Below are positions 28,101 through 35,850 of a stretch of DNA of 64,000 nucleotides, one piece after another. Within the stretch, counting starts at the first letter, position 1. Each line of letters opens with the position of its first letter. The translations under genes were made by a program, and so were the position numbers. This DNA comes from CAZWSX01 sp964636985 (lineage in GTDB: Bacteria; Planctomycetota; Planctomycetia; Pirellulales; Pirellulaceae). The notes under the pieces are model-generated. The model searched no databases. It was not told the origin of the DNA and was given only the letters and a program-made list of their open reading frames with translations. The stretch is taken from positions 124,001-188,000 of the forward strand of contig CAZWSX010000007.1 of the NCBI GenBank assembly GCA_964636985.1, read 5' to 3'.

Positions 28101-30055
28101 GGAGCCGGTGGCTCAGGGAAGCGCTCGCTCACTTCCAGTTCGGTCACGTCGTGGTGGCACTTCAAGCAGGAACTCTCGGCGAACCGCTTGGGGTTCATCG
28201 GGAAAATCCAGTGGTGGTTATCGAACCAGCCGTACTTGGTGCGCCATTCCTCCGCTTGCGCGGGCGAACTGGGGCTGTGCGACGCCCATTTGAATTCGGT
28301 CGCGCTCCCTTGCCCTTCGTGGCAGATGGAGCAGGCGAAGGTCGACATCTTGTGAGGACTGCCGTCGCCGACAAACAAATCGAGCCGCGGGTGCGTGGTG
28401 TAGGGATTGTGGAGACCGCGGCGAATCGTGAGCCGGACCGGCTTGCCTTCTTTGGCGAGGTCGTAAATCTTGGCGGCGGCTTGCCTGGCGTCGTAAATCT
28501 TTCCGCCTTCGATGGCAACCACGACGTCGGCAAACATGATCCCTGGCTTGACGATCCCGGTGGTCACGTCGACACCCGTGAAGCTTGCAACGTCTTCGCG
28601 AATCTCCGCGCTGGGCAGCTTGTCTTGGCTCAACACGAGGCTAGCCAGTCCTGCCTTTGCGGCAGGCGAACCGGGCAGTACCAATTCGACGGTCACGTCG
28701 TCAAAGTTTTCCAATCCCCCTTCGGCCAGTCGGATGCCGACCAGGTTTTGCAATTGCTTGACGGTGTCGGGCTTGTCGCCGGGCAAGGGCGCTGCGGCCG
28801 TGCGCTGTTCAGGCGTGGGAGGCGGAAGAATCACGTCGAATTCGTGATCCTTTATGAAGGCAGGGTCGTTGGGCGCACCGGGCAGCGACTTTTGCATCTG
28901 CTGGTGGCAAGTGGTGCAGCGATCGAAGCGGCGGACGTTACGGAAGTTGTTGTTGATTTCCAGACCATCCGACCACAGGTTGTCGATCTTGCGCGGCGAG
29001 TTAAAGGCGGTGAGAATCGGCAGCGTGAGCCATCGCTTGCCGAGGAAAATGAACGGCGGAGTCGATGAGAAAACGAAGTACGATTCGTTGCGGGATGCCC
29101 ATTGCTTTTTCAATCGGGCGATATCGGCTTGAGAAGCGTCGAGAGCTTTTTTGGCTTCCTCTTGGTCGGCCGTCAGCTTTTTGACTTCCTTTTCGAGTGC
29201 CAAGCGGGTCAAGTTGCGAGCTTGGTAGATCCGCTGCAGACGCTCGACTTGCGCCGCGATGGTATCGACCTCTCGTTGCGCCTTGCTCATGTCGTCCTTG
29301 CTGATACCGTCGCGGACGCCGATATCGACCACCGACTTTGCTTTATCGAGGTCGGCGTTGCGGAACTTGCGATCGGTCATCGCGTTGTCTTCCTGATTTT
29401 TCAGGGAGAGGACAACCTTCGAGAGATAGTCGACGACAGCTTGGCGCTGGCCTTGCGCAGCCTTTTGCGCGGCGAGCATCGCCTTGTCGGCGGCGTTTTC
29501 TTCCGCGCGAGCCTGGTCGCGTTCTTCTTGTGCCGCGACGAGATTAGGATCTTTTTCGTTCTTTGTGGCGGCGTGCGCGCTAAGCCATTTGGCCTGGGCG
29601 GCATCGGCCTTTTCCGTTGCAGCTTTGGCCGCGGCTTCGGCTTCGGTGGCTTTGGGGGCCAGGGCATCGAGCTCGCTGATTTGCTTCTTCGTCCAATCGG
29701 CATCGAAGCCCGCGACACCGCCCGTCTTCTCTTGCTCGAGCTTCTCGGCAAGTACTTTCAGTTCGCGTTCGAAGACGTCGACAACCTTGGGGTCGATCGG
29801 CATGGAATTCGCAACCGCGACGTTATAAGCCGCGAATTGATGGGCTTGCGACGCCTCGTTGGTCATGTACTGCTGACGACGCCAGATGTTCGTCGTCTGG
29901 TCGATTTTGAGGACGTTGTCTTGGATCGGCTTCCACTCGCGCCGATTGTCCTTAATGATCCACCACAGCGTCACGGCAAGCAAAGCCGCGCTCGACAAGG
30001 CAAAGACCAGGTGCATGGTCTTCATCTCGCGCCATGTGTTCTCCGTTGCCGGCAT
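25163..30055 (-). CDS. Giant octaheme c-type cytochrome with coiled coil and PDZ-like domain
   Basis: The 1630-residue protein has an N-terminal membrane helix (about 14-34), a long coiled coil (about 90-320), a hydrophobic stretch (325-352) and eight CxxCH haem sites starting at 380, 575, 630, 666, 896, 1072, 1242 and 1512. A PDZ-like domain (about 435-548: VELVLPGSPAAKAGL, DVVVAIEGGKI) lies between the first and second. The last five haems are followed by MP-containing loops (RMPRF, VMPNL, RMPQF, RMPKF, AMPVN), which suggests His/Met class I modules; the first three lack them. A His-rich segment spans 1106-1132. It lies directly after the cytochrome b genes, where a cytochrome c1 or f gene would be expected, and is probably the complex's electron exit. 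Confidence 0.9.
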   Translation of the reverse strand: MPATENTWREMKTMHLVFALSSAALLAVTLWWIIKDNRREWKPIQDNVLKIDQTTNIWRRQQYMTNEASQAHQFAAYNVAVANSMPIDPKVVDVFERELKVLAEKLEQEKTGGVAGFDADWTKKQISELDALAPKATEAEAAAKAATEKADAAQAKWLSAHAATKNEKDPNLVAAQEERDQARAEENAADKAMLAAQKAAQGQRQAVVDYLSKVVLSLKNQEDNAMTDRKFRNADLDKAKSVVDIGVRDGISKDDMSKAQREVDTIAAQVERLQRIYQARNLTRLALEKEVKKLTADQEEAKKALDASQADIARLKKQWASRNESYFVFSSTPPFIFLGKRWLTLPILTAFNSPRKIDNLWSDGLEINNNFRNVRRFDRCTTCHQQMQKSLPGAPNDPAFIKDHEFDVILPPPTPEQRTAAAPLPGDKPDTVKQLQNLVGIRLAEGGLENFDDVTVELVLPGSPAAKAGLASLVLSQDKLPSAEIREDVASFTGVDVTTGIVKPGIMFADVVVAIEGGKIYDARQAAAKIYDLAKEGKPVRLTIRRGLHNPYTTHPRLDLFVGDGSPHKMSTFACSICHEGQGSATEFKWASHSPSSPAQAEEWRTKYGWFDNHHWIFPMNPKRFAESSCLKCHHDVTELEVSERFPEPPAPKLMKGYHTIRKYGCFGCHEINGFDGPNKRVGPDMRLEPNYFAAALQLKAKGKGRLEAASDEEEQGQIGQLIEWASQLAVHPDDNGVRRQLRQMLETDSTQQKPIASAEMHKLGDLLKDQDTPGTQRKVGPSLRYVNAKNDKTFLYDWTANPQNFRASTRMPRFFGLWDHLEKSTDEVGPPKPLTEAKDLDAAKRYEPVEIAGIVAYLQTESQDFEPVAKPKGIDESTTEEKVARGKQSFEFRGCLACHNHKDFPDTSKYRGQEIPQGPNLSGLSAKFDPERNPRGKEWLYSWIKEPTRYHARTVMPNLFLDPIKQADGKTTDPAEDIVEYLLSEPNEAWKPVSQATAKVVGEDLDTLIYSYLKQNFAEETAETYLKEGIPANRRKELKEAERELVVDGGKLTQDQKLKYIGKKTIAKYGCYACHDIPGFEDAKPIGTTLADWGRKDPAKIAFEHIEHYIEHGHGHAHSAADHGDAHAATHSEDGPDYAEVDDPGRAGFFEEALKHQHRSGFLFQKLAEPRSFDYKKTENKPYNDRLRMPQFPFTAADREAVVTFVLGLVSEPPTEKYRYKPSERQAAILAGKRAVEKFNCGGCHILNGEKWNIAFKPDQFGEQSELTTYPFLAAHFTPKELTDSAKLDASGKAHATLTGLPAVESADSLPMVLDDAGDTVAEDETYNPRTLQYGFELYGKTALAGKPFRTGLQALSVPSSTIEKRFGTQGGFLAKYLAPRALQLEKESNSQAKGNEVWAWLPPPLMGEGRKVQTNWLHDFLLEPHPIRPAVFLRMPKFNMSSNEASALVNYFAAVDNAEFPYEFQPQRQSAVLTAKENAYQAKSGRKKGASEGLVRFNDAMQIVVNQNYCVKCHMVGDFTPTGSPRALAPNLARVYERLRPEYVRDWIANPKTILPYTAMPVNIEYDPAKPNQGGVDQKLFHGTSSEQLDGLVDLLMNFDEYAKRRAPITPLVPPPQPAVPEKTASSN

Positions 30056-30133
30056 GATCCATCTACTCCGTCTCTGCGAACCAAATGTGCGTCAGGGATT
30101 CTCTCAGGTCGATTGCTGGGAACCGATCGTCGC

Positions 30134-31519
30134 TTACAAGTTCAACAGATACTCGGGCATCGCGATAAAGTATTTCAAGTTAATGGTCCACCGCAGCAGC
30201 ATCTTGATGGGCAGGGCGCCCATCATCAGCAGCAAGTTGGTGAACACCATGTATCGAATCAACCCCATCTTGATGAACATCTCGCGGAAGAATCCTCCCA
30301 CGCCAGGCATCACCAAAAACAACGGGGGCAAAACGGCAAGGTAAGTGATCGTCAAAATAATGCCGGGCGACTCGCGAAGGATCGCATACAGGAGCTTCAC
30401 GAATTCGCCGGAACCATCGGGTGCCGCGGGCCGCGCCATGTTGAGCATCTTCACCCAGAAGATCTGGGCCAAGTCGATGTTGTTCAGGGCCTCGACTTTG
30501 TGCGCGTCCCAAATCTCGTAGGGACCGAAGAAGTTCCAGTTGGGACCGCGTAAGAACGTACCCATCACGATCAGCGTGACCCACAGCACGAAGAAGCCGA
30601 ATTGGAACGTCAGGTAAGCAAATTTACGTTCATCGATCGTGTAATACCCGTTCCCCTTCTTGTTGAAATCGATGTACGGAATCGCCATCAATCCAACCAC
30701 CACGGTGCCAGGCAACACGACGCCGGCCATCCAGGGGTCGAAGTAAACCAGCATCTCTTGCAACCCGAGGAAGTACCAAGGGGCCTTCGAGGGGTTCGGC
30801 GTCTTTACCGAACTGGCCGGCTCTTCGAGCGGCGCGGGAAGCATAATCGCCCATAGGAATAAAAAGGCGGTGAGCGCGACCATGCAAATCAATTCGGTGT
30901 AAACCAGGTCGGGCCACACCAGAATCTTTTCGTCGTCGAGCTTCTCGAGCGAGGGCAAACCTTGCTTGGCGCGCTCGTCGTTGAGCACGGCCCGCCGCGT
31001 CGCGATCCAAGTAAAGAATCCAAGCAAGAACACCAGACCGACGATCGGCACGTTGTCAGGCTTGGCCACGATGTCGGCAAAGCTCGGATTGGTCATCGAA
31101 AGCGCGAGGGTCAACATCGCCAGGTTCAAGATGATCCAGGCGGTGGTCGGCGGCGTCCAAAGCTTTCGCGTCAAATACAAAACGGTAAAGAGTGCAAACG
31201 AACCAAGCGTGTACGTGGTGGGACCCATTGCCCAGTTCACCGCCGCTTGAATCGGCTTGGGAACCGAGATCAGCCACATCACCTTGGGGTCGCCGCTGTA
31301 CGCAATGGCCGCCAAAACGGTCAGGACGACAGAGAAGGCAAGCCACAGGGTGGCGCTATTGATTTCGATCCCATTGGGGAACTTGGCCAGGACCGTCGAT
31401 TTCCCGCTGGTCCAGTCGCGGTAGGCGACGAAAGCGTTCATCACGGCCATCAGCAGGTAAAAACTGCCGAGGAAGGTCGACACGCTGTGCAGAAACTGCT
31501 CTTCGCTAACGCCGTGCAT
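30134..31519 (-). CDS. Cytochrome b C-terminal domain (subunit IV-like), N-terminally extended
   Basis: The subunit IV core is recognisable as NPSKAPWYFLGLQEMLVYFD followed by PWMAGVVLPGTVVVGL, the Qo-site region in which the usual PEWY reads APWY. About ten hydrophobic helices are visible in 461 residues, while subunit IV has three and the C-terminal half of cytochrome b four. The first 190 residues add about five helices with no counterpart I recognise, and a WPDLVYTELI segment precedes the core. It follows the b6-like gene by 67 bases and precedes the octaheme gene by 78, so it is part of the same complex. Confidence 0.82.
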   Translation of the reverse strand: MHGVSEEQFLHSVSTFLGSFYLLMAVMNAFVAYRDWTSGKSTVLAKFPNGIEINSATLWLAFSVVLTVLAAIAYSGDPKVMWLISVPKPIQAAVNWAMGPTTYTLGSFALFTVLYLTRKLWTPPTTAWIILNLAMLTLALSMTNPSFADIVAKPDNVPIVGLVFLLGFFTWIATRRAVLNDERAKQGLPSLEKLDDEKILVWPDLVYTELICMVALTAFLFLWAIMLPAPLEEPASSVKTPNPSKAPWYFLGLQEMLVYFDPWMAGVVLPGTVVVGLMAIPYIDFNKKGNGYYTIDERKFAYLTFQFGFFVLWVTLIVMGTFLRGPNWNFFGPYEIWDAHKVEALNNIDLAQIFWVKMLNMARPAAPDGSGEFVKLLYAILRESPGIILTITYLAVLPPLFLVMPGVGGFFREMFIKMGLIRYMVFTNLLLMMGALPIKMLLRWTINLKYFIAMPEYLLNL

Positions 31520-31586
31520 GGCCTGTTCTTCGTGATTCGCGTTCTAGTTTCAATACTCTCGAGCCACTGCTTAGATCGGACCCTGC

Positions 31587-32363
31587 CTACATCGGACCGC
31601 TAATGCCGCCGTCCTTGCGGACGCGCCAGAAGTGGATTGCCAGCAACAGCGACGCAGCCAATGGCAACGCGACGCAGTGCAGCACGTAAAAACGATTCAA
31701 CGTTTCCTCACCGACGAAGCGGGCCCCTAAGAGCCCGAATCTCGCGTCGGAACCGTTGGTAATCATGTCGATGCCGTCGATGGTTAGTAGCTGCTTACCG
31801 GGGCCTTCGTAACCCAGCACCGGGTGAGCGCGAGCCATGTTCGAACCGACGGTGATAGCCCAGATCGCCAGCTGATCCCACGGCAACAAGTAGCCGGTGA
31901 ACGAGAGGAGCAACGTGAGCAACAATAGGATCACACCGATGACCCAGTTGAACTCGCGCGGCGGCTTGTAGCTGCCGGTGAGAAACACGCGATACATGTG
32001 TAGCCAAACGGTGATCACCATCGCGTGGGCGCCCCAACGATGGAGTTCGCGCAAGATGCCGAAACTCGTGGCGTCGCGCAATGCAAGGATGTCGTTGTAC
32101 GCCCACTCGAGTGTCGGGCGGTAGTAGAACATCAAAAGCACGCCGGTGACCGTTTCGACCAAAAACAGGAAGAAGGTCACGCCACCCATGCACCACGTGA
32201 AGCTCAGAGCGATCCCTTGCTTCTTGATGGAGACGGGGTGAAGGTGCAAAAAGAAGTTCGTCAGCATCACGACGATGCGATTCCGCCGATCGACGGGCAT
32301 CGGGTGCCGGAAAATGCTTTTCCAGATTTGCGATTCGTAGATGATCTGCGTCAGCGGGGCCAT
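31587..32363 (-). CDS. Cytochrome b6-type N-terminal subunit of the quinol-oxidising complex
   Basis: The 258-residue protein has four helices and both haem b ligand pairs: His108/His122 and His229/His244. The 15-residue step between the last two is the b6-type spacing. Cys58 in TWCMGGVTFFLF aligns with the Cys of cytochrome b6 (FYCLGGIT) that holds haem c_n covalently. Further b6 landmarks are YYRPTLEWAYNDI, YKPPREFNWVIGV, GYLLPWDQLAIWA, and the C-terminal RKDGGISGP. The Rieske gene lies 75 bases upstream. Confidence 0.93.
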   Translation of the reverse strand: MAPLTQIIYESQIWKSIFRHPMPVDRRNRIVVMLTNFFLHLHPVSIKKQGIALSFTWCMGGVTFFLFLVETVTGVLLMFYYRPTLEWAYNDILALRDATSFGILRELHRWGAHAMVITVWLHMYRVFLTGSYKPPREFNWVIGVILLLLTLLLSFTGYLLPWDQLAIWAITVGSNMARAHPVLGYEGPGKQLLTIDGIDMITNGSDARFGLLGARFVGEETLNRFYVLHCVALPLAASLLLAIHFWRVRKDGGISGPM

Positions 32364-32438
32364 GTCGATTTGCCAATAACGGCGACCCGACGTTCATCCT
32401 GAACGGATTCAACGAAAGTCGCCGGAGGATGTTGCCAA

Positions 32439-33569
32439 TTAAACGGACACGTAGGATGCCGTTTCTTTCCACTGCCCAAGCTCTTGCTGGAAGGTACGAC
32501 TCTTGTCGACTTCCAACTGACCGTCGTCGGCTCGCGAAATCGCATACCGCTCAAGCGGTCGCGGAGCGGGGCCTTCGAAGTTCACGCCGTCCTTATAAAA
32601 ACCACTACCGTGGCATGGGCACTTGAATTTTTGCTCCCCTTCGAGCCAGTTCGGCGTGCAACCCAAGTGCGTGCAAACCGACTTAAGGGCGTAGATCATC
32701 GCCTGGCCTTCGTACTCGTAGCGCACGACCCAGACGCCGAACTGCGGGATGAACTTCGTTTGCACCTGGCCGGGCGCGAATTCATCGGGGAAGCCGACTT
32801 TGAACTTGGTGGGGGGCTCGATCAGGATGTTAGGGAACATGAAACGTGCGAAGCCCAGCACCCACGCGACAGTGGTCACGCTGAGCATGGCCAGGCCGGC
32901 AACGAAATTGCCATCAAGGCCAGCTAACGTGGCGGCCATGAAAGTGGCAACCGCGCCGCGACGATCGACTTGCGGCGTTGCCTTAGGCGTTGCATAAGCC
33001 GGCTTGGCCGGCATCGGCGGGACTTCGAGCTTCTTTTTCTTGGCCGTCTCTTCGACGGGCATTCCCTTGGCCGCAGCTTCGCTCTTGCTAACCGGGCCTG
33101 GCTTGTGGGCGCCTTTTCGCGCGGCAGCCAAGATGCTGGCTGTGTCTTTGGGACCAGGGGCATCGCCGTTGGTCGCCTTCGCAGCGGGTTTGGCCGCAGC
33201 AGGCTTTTCGGCAGCAGGCTTGGCCGTTGGTTTGGGGGCCGCTTTTTCTGCAGCAGGCTTGGCCGCTTTTGGTGCGGCGGGAGCAGCTGGTTTGCCGCCG
33301 CCTTTGTCAGATGCACGCGCGGCTGCAAGAATATCGGCAATCGACATCTTCCCAACTGCGGCAGGCTTCACCGCAGGTTTGGCAGGCGCAGCTTCTGCGG
33401 GAGCTTCTTCAGCAGGTGCTTCAGGCGCGGCAGCGACTGGCTCAGCTGCAGGCTGCTCAGCAGGAGGAGCAGCCGGCGCTGGGGTCGAGGCTCCGTCGGC
33501 GCCCTTGTTCTTTTCAGCACGCGCCATCGCCAAAATCTCGGCGAGCGACATTTTCTTGGGATCGACCAT
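32439..33569 (-). CDS. Rieske [2Fe-2S] protein with long Ala/Pro/Lys-rich repeated head
   Basis: The C-terminal part (about 222-376) has the membrane anchor (222-245) and the Rieske domain. Cluster ligands Cys299 and His301 (CTHLGC) and Cys317 and His320 (CPCHGSGF) are present, with the disulfide pair Cys304/Cys319. The N-terminal 200 residues are unusual: Ala/Pro/Lys-rich linkers separate three copies of a short helical motif, MSLAEILAMARAEK (7-20), MSIADILAAARASDK (75-89) and DTASILAAARKGA (142-154). This head should lie in the cytoplasm. The ATG at 33569 is chosen over an upstream in-frame start at 33608. It is the first gene of the respiratory cluster. Confidence 0.92.
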   Translation of the reverse strand: MVDPKKMSLAEILAMARAEKNKGADGASTPAPAAPPAEQPAAEPVAAAPEAPAEEAPAEAAPAKPAVKPAAVGKMSIADILAAARASDKGGGKPAAPAAPKAAKPAAEKAAPKPTAKPAAEKPAAAKPAAKATNGDAPGPKDTASILAAARKGAHKPGPVSKSEAAAKGMPVEETAKKKKLEVPPMPAKPAYATPKATPQVDRRGAVATFMAATLAGLDGNFVAGLAMLSVTTVAWVLGFARFMFPNILIEPPTKFKVGFPDEFAPGQVQTKFIPQFGVWVVRYEYEGQAMIYALKSVCTHLGCTPNWLEGEQKFKCPCHGSGFYKDGVNFEGPAPRPLERYAISRADDGQLEVDKSRTFQQELGQWKETASYVSV

Positions 33570-34119
33570 ATACCTACCGCCAAGTGTCCCTGTTAAGAGG
33601 ACTATCACCCTATCAGCCGGATCGGCGTCGCCATCGGTCGTAAGTCCCTTGTGGTAAACAAGTTACGAAACGCTCGAATTGCTGGCGAACGGATCGAAAA
33701 AGGCCCTTGGAGCAAGAACGTCTTCTCGCTTCAAAACCTTGTGATATTTTTCACGAACCTCTGTATTTGATCCCCGTTAACACGACTTGTCAACGCCGTG
33801 GGCGCTGCCAATTGGATCAAGAACGCGAATTGTAGCGGTTTCCAAAACTTCGCCAGCCCTACCAACGTTGTTTCCGAAAAACTCGGCACCGCATAACCAA
33901 AACCAGGGCTGCGACCGCGCCGTGGAAGATGACTTTTTCGCGCCCCAGCCACCGCCCCGACAGATAGGTGCGGCGATGTTACAACTACTACAGGCGATGC
34001 CGTCCTGGTGGCGCCGTGTTCGCGCTTTTTCTGAAAATCGACAAGAAAAAACGTTACAGAATCGGCGTTGGCAGGACCACAGAGGCAGTCCCAAAAAGAC
34101 GGGCGACAAGAGAGCAGAC
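33570..34119. other. 550-base divergent intergenic region
   Basis: This region separates the first gene of the minus-strand respiratory cluster from purD on the plus strand and must hold both promoters. It is AT-richer between 33720 and 33780. The open frames that extend into it give low-complexity products and are taken as non-coding. I see no confident promoter, riboswitch or RNA gene. Confidence 0.4.
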
Positions 34120-35451
34120 ATGAAGGTGCTTGTGATCGGCAACGGAGGGCGCGAACATGCCCTGGCCTGGAAACTGGGGCAAAGCCCGCGCGTGGACCGG
34201 GTGTTTGTAGCGCCAGGAAACGCGGGCACGGCAGCCGAGGCCGAAAACATCGCCGTCGGTTCGACCGATATCCCCGAACTCATTAAGTTCGCCAAGAACA
34301 ATGCCATCGGTTTGACGGTCGTCGGCCCCGAGGCTCCGCTGGTCGCGGGCGTCGTGGACGCTTTTCAATCGGAAGGGTTGCGGGTCTTCGGGCCGAGCAA
34401 GGCAGCGTCGCAATTGGAGGGGAGCAAGGTTTTCTGCAAGAACTTGCTGCGCCACACGGATATCCCGACCGCCGATTTTCAGGTCTTTCGCGACGGCGGC
34501 AGCGCTCGTCGCTTTGTCGAAGACCGCTATCCCAGCGACGATCAGTCGGCACGGCTCGTGATCAAAGCCGACGGCTTGGCCTCGGGCAAGGGAGTCATGG
34601 TTTGCAGCAATCGGCGCGAAGCCCTCGAAGCCATCGATCGGATCGGCATCAAGAAAGAATTTGGCGACGCCGGACGGCAGATCCTGATTGAGGAACGGCT
34701 CGACGGTGAAGAGGCGAGTGTGTTGGCAATCACCGACGGTCGCACGATCGTTCCGCTTCCGCCAGCCCAAGACCACAAAGCCGCCTACGACGGCGACACT
34801 GGTCCGAACACGGGGGGCATGGGGGCTTACAGCCCGGCGCCGGTTTGCGACGACAAAACGCTCCGGTGGGTGGAAGAGCACATTCTGGTTCCCACCGTGC
34901 ACGGGATGAAGCGGAGTCGCAATCCGTTTCGTGGTGTGCTGTACGCCGGTCTGATGATCACGCATCAGGGGCCGAAGGTTCTGGAGTACAACGTCCGCTT
35001 CGGCGACCCCGAATGCCAGCCGCTGCTCATGCGTTTGCAGTCGGACCTGATGGATTTGCTGGAAGCGACCGTGGATGGGCGTCTCGACGAGATCGAACCT
35101 CCGGTGTGGGACCCGCGTCCATCGGTGTGTGTCGTGATGGCGAGCGAAGGTTACCCAGGCGAATACGCCACCGGACATCCGATCCGCGGACTGGCGGAGG
35201 CGGCCCAAGTTCCCGACGTGAAGGTCTTTCACGCCGGGACGAAGGTGGCGACCAACGGCGAGGCAGTCACCGCTGGCGGGCGCGTTTTGGGGGTAACGGC
35301 GATTGGTTCCACCATTGCCGCAGCGAAACTGCAGGCCTACACCGCCATCAAATGCATTCGCTGGCCCGGCGCCTGGTGCCGCAAGGACATCAGCGACAAG
35401 GCGGCCCTTGGCTACAAAGAAGAGAAGCAGGGGAAGCGCAAGGGGAATTGA
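34120..35451 (+). CDS. purD: Phosphoribosylamine-glycine ligase
   Basis: PurD joins glycine to phosphoribosylamine in purine synthesis, using ATP. The 443-residue protein opens MKVLVIGNGGREHALAWKL, the family signature. The ATP-grasp region is clear in IKADGLASGKGVMV, ILIEERLDGEEASVLAITDG, PLPPAQDHKAAYDGDTGPNT (with GGMGAYSP after it) and LEYNVRFGDPECQPLL. The C-terminal part (VMASEGYPGEYATGHPI) is complete and ends with a Lys-rich tail. The start at 34120 matches the conserved N-terminus. It is followed seven bases later by the palindromic repeat. Confidence 0.96.
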   Translation: MKVLVIGNGGREHALAWKLGQSPRVDRVFVAPGNAGTAAEAENIAVGSTDIPELIKFAKNNAIGLTVVGPEAPLVAGVVDAFQSEGLRVFGPSKAASQLEGSKVFCKNLLRHTDIPTADFQVFRDGGSARRFVEDRYPSDDQSARLVIKADGLASGKGVMVCSNRREALEAIDRIGIKKEFGDAGRQILIEERLDGEEASVLAITDGRTIVPLPPAQDHKAAYDGDTGPNTGGMGAYSPAPVCDDKTLRWVEEHILVPTVHGMKRSRNPFRGVLYAGLMITHQGPKVLEYNVRFGDPECQPLLMRLQSDLMDLLEATVDGRLDEIEPPVWDPRPSVCVVMASEGYPGEYATGHPIRGLAEAAQVPDVKVFHAGTKVATNGEAVTAGGRVLGVTAIGSTIAAAKLQAYTAIKCIRWPGAWCRKDISDKAALGYKEEKQGKRKGN

Positions 35452-35457
35452 ATCGTG

Positions 35458-35479
35458 GCACAGACAATCCTGTCTGTGC
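35458..35479. repeat. REP-like palindromic element, copy 1
   Basis: Perfect 9-bp arms GCACAGACA and TGTCTGTGC enclose ATCC. The flanking bases (GTG before, GCG-GTG after, and TAGCGAGCAG about 30 bases further on) recur around the copy at 52026. It begins seven bases after purD and may also act as a 3' stabiliser or weak terminator. Confidence 0.7.
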
Positions 35480-35692
35480 GCGGTGCGGCCAAGATAGGCA
35501 TTTAGGTAGCGAGCAGCAGGTAATTTGTTGGGGATTTTTGGCAGGTTGTAGGGTTTGAGGCGTCCGCGACATGCTGCGGCTAGCCTTGCCCGGGGTTCGG
35601 GGGTCCGGTAAACTCGTGGATTCGACTTTTCTGAACGGCCAAAGGCGGGATGGGTGCCCGTCGTTGGGGTTCGAAGAGTCTCGGAAAAACTG

Positions 35693-35765
35693 GCCAGCGT
35701 AGCTTCAATGGCAGAGCACCGCTTTCGTAAAGCGGGGGTTACGGGTTCGACTCCCGTCGCTGGCT
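35693..35765 (+). tRNA. tRNA-Thr (anticodon CGT)
   Basis: A full cloverleaf can be drawn. The acceptor stem is GCCAGCG (35693-35699) with CGCTGGC (35758-35764). The anticodon stem is CCGCT/AGCGG around the loop TTCGTAA, giving anticodon CGT at 35726-35728. The variable loop is GGGTT, the T arm is ACGGG-TTCGACT-CCCGT, and the discriminator is T at 35765. CCA is not encoded. It is a single tRNA with no neighbouring RNA genes. Confidence 0.95.
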
Positions 35766-35850
35766 CTTTCGAACGATTTGGGTCCTGGTTCTCTCGAATC
35801 GGCTCGCGTTCGAATGCCGCCAAGATCAGGCGTTAGGAGATTAAGACAGA

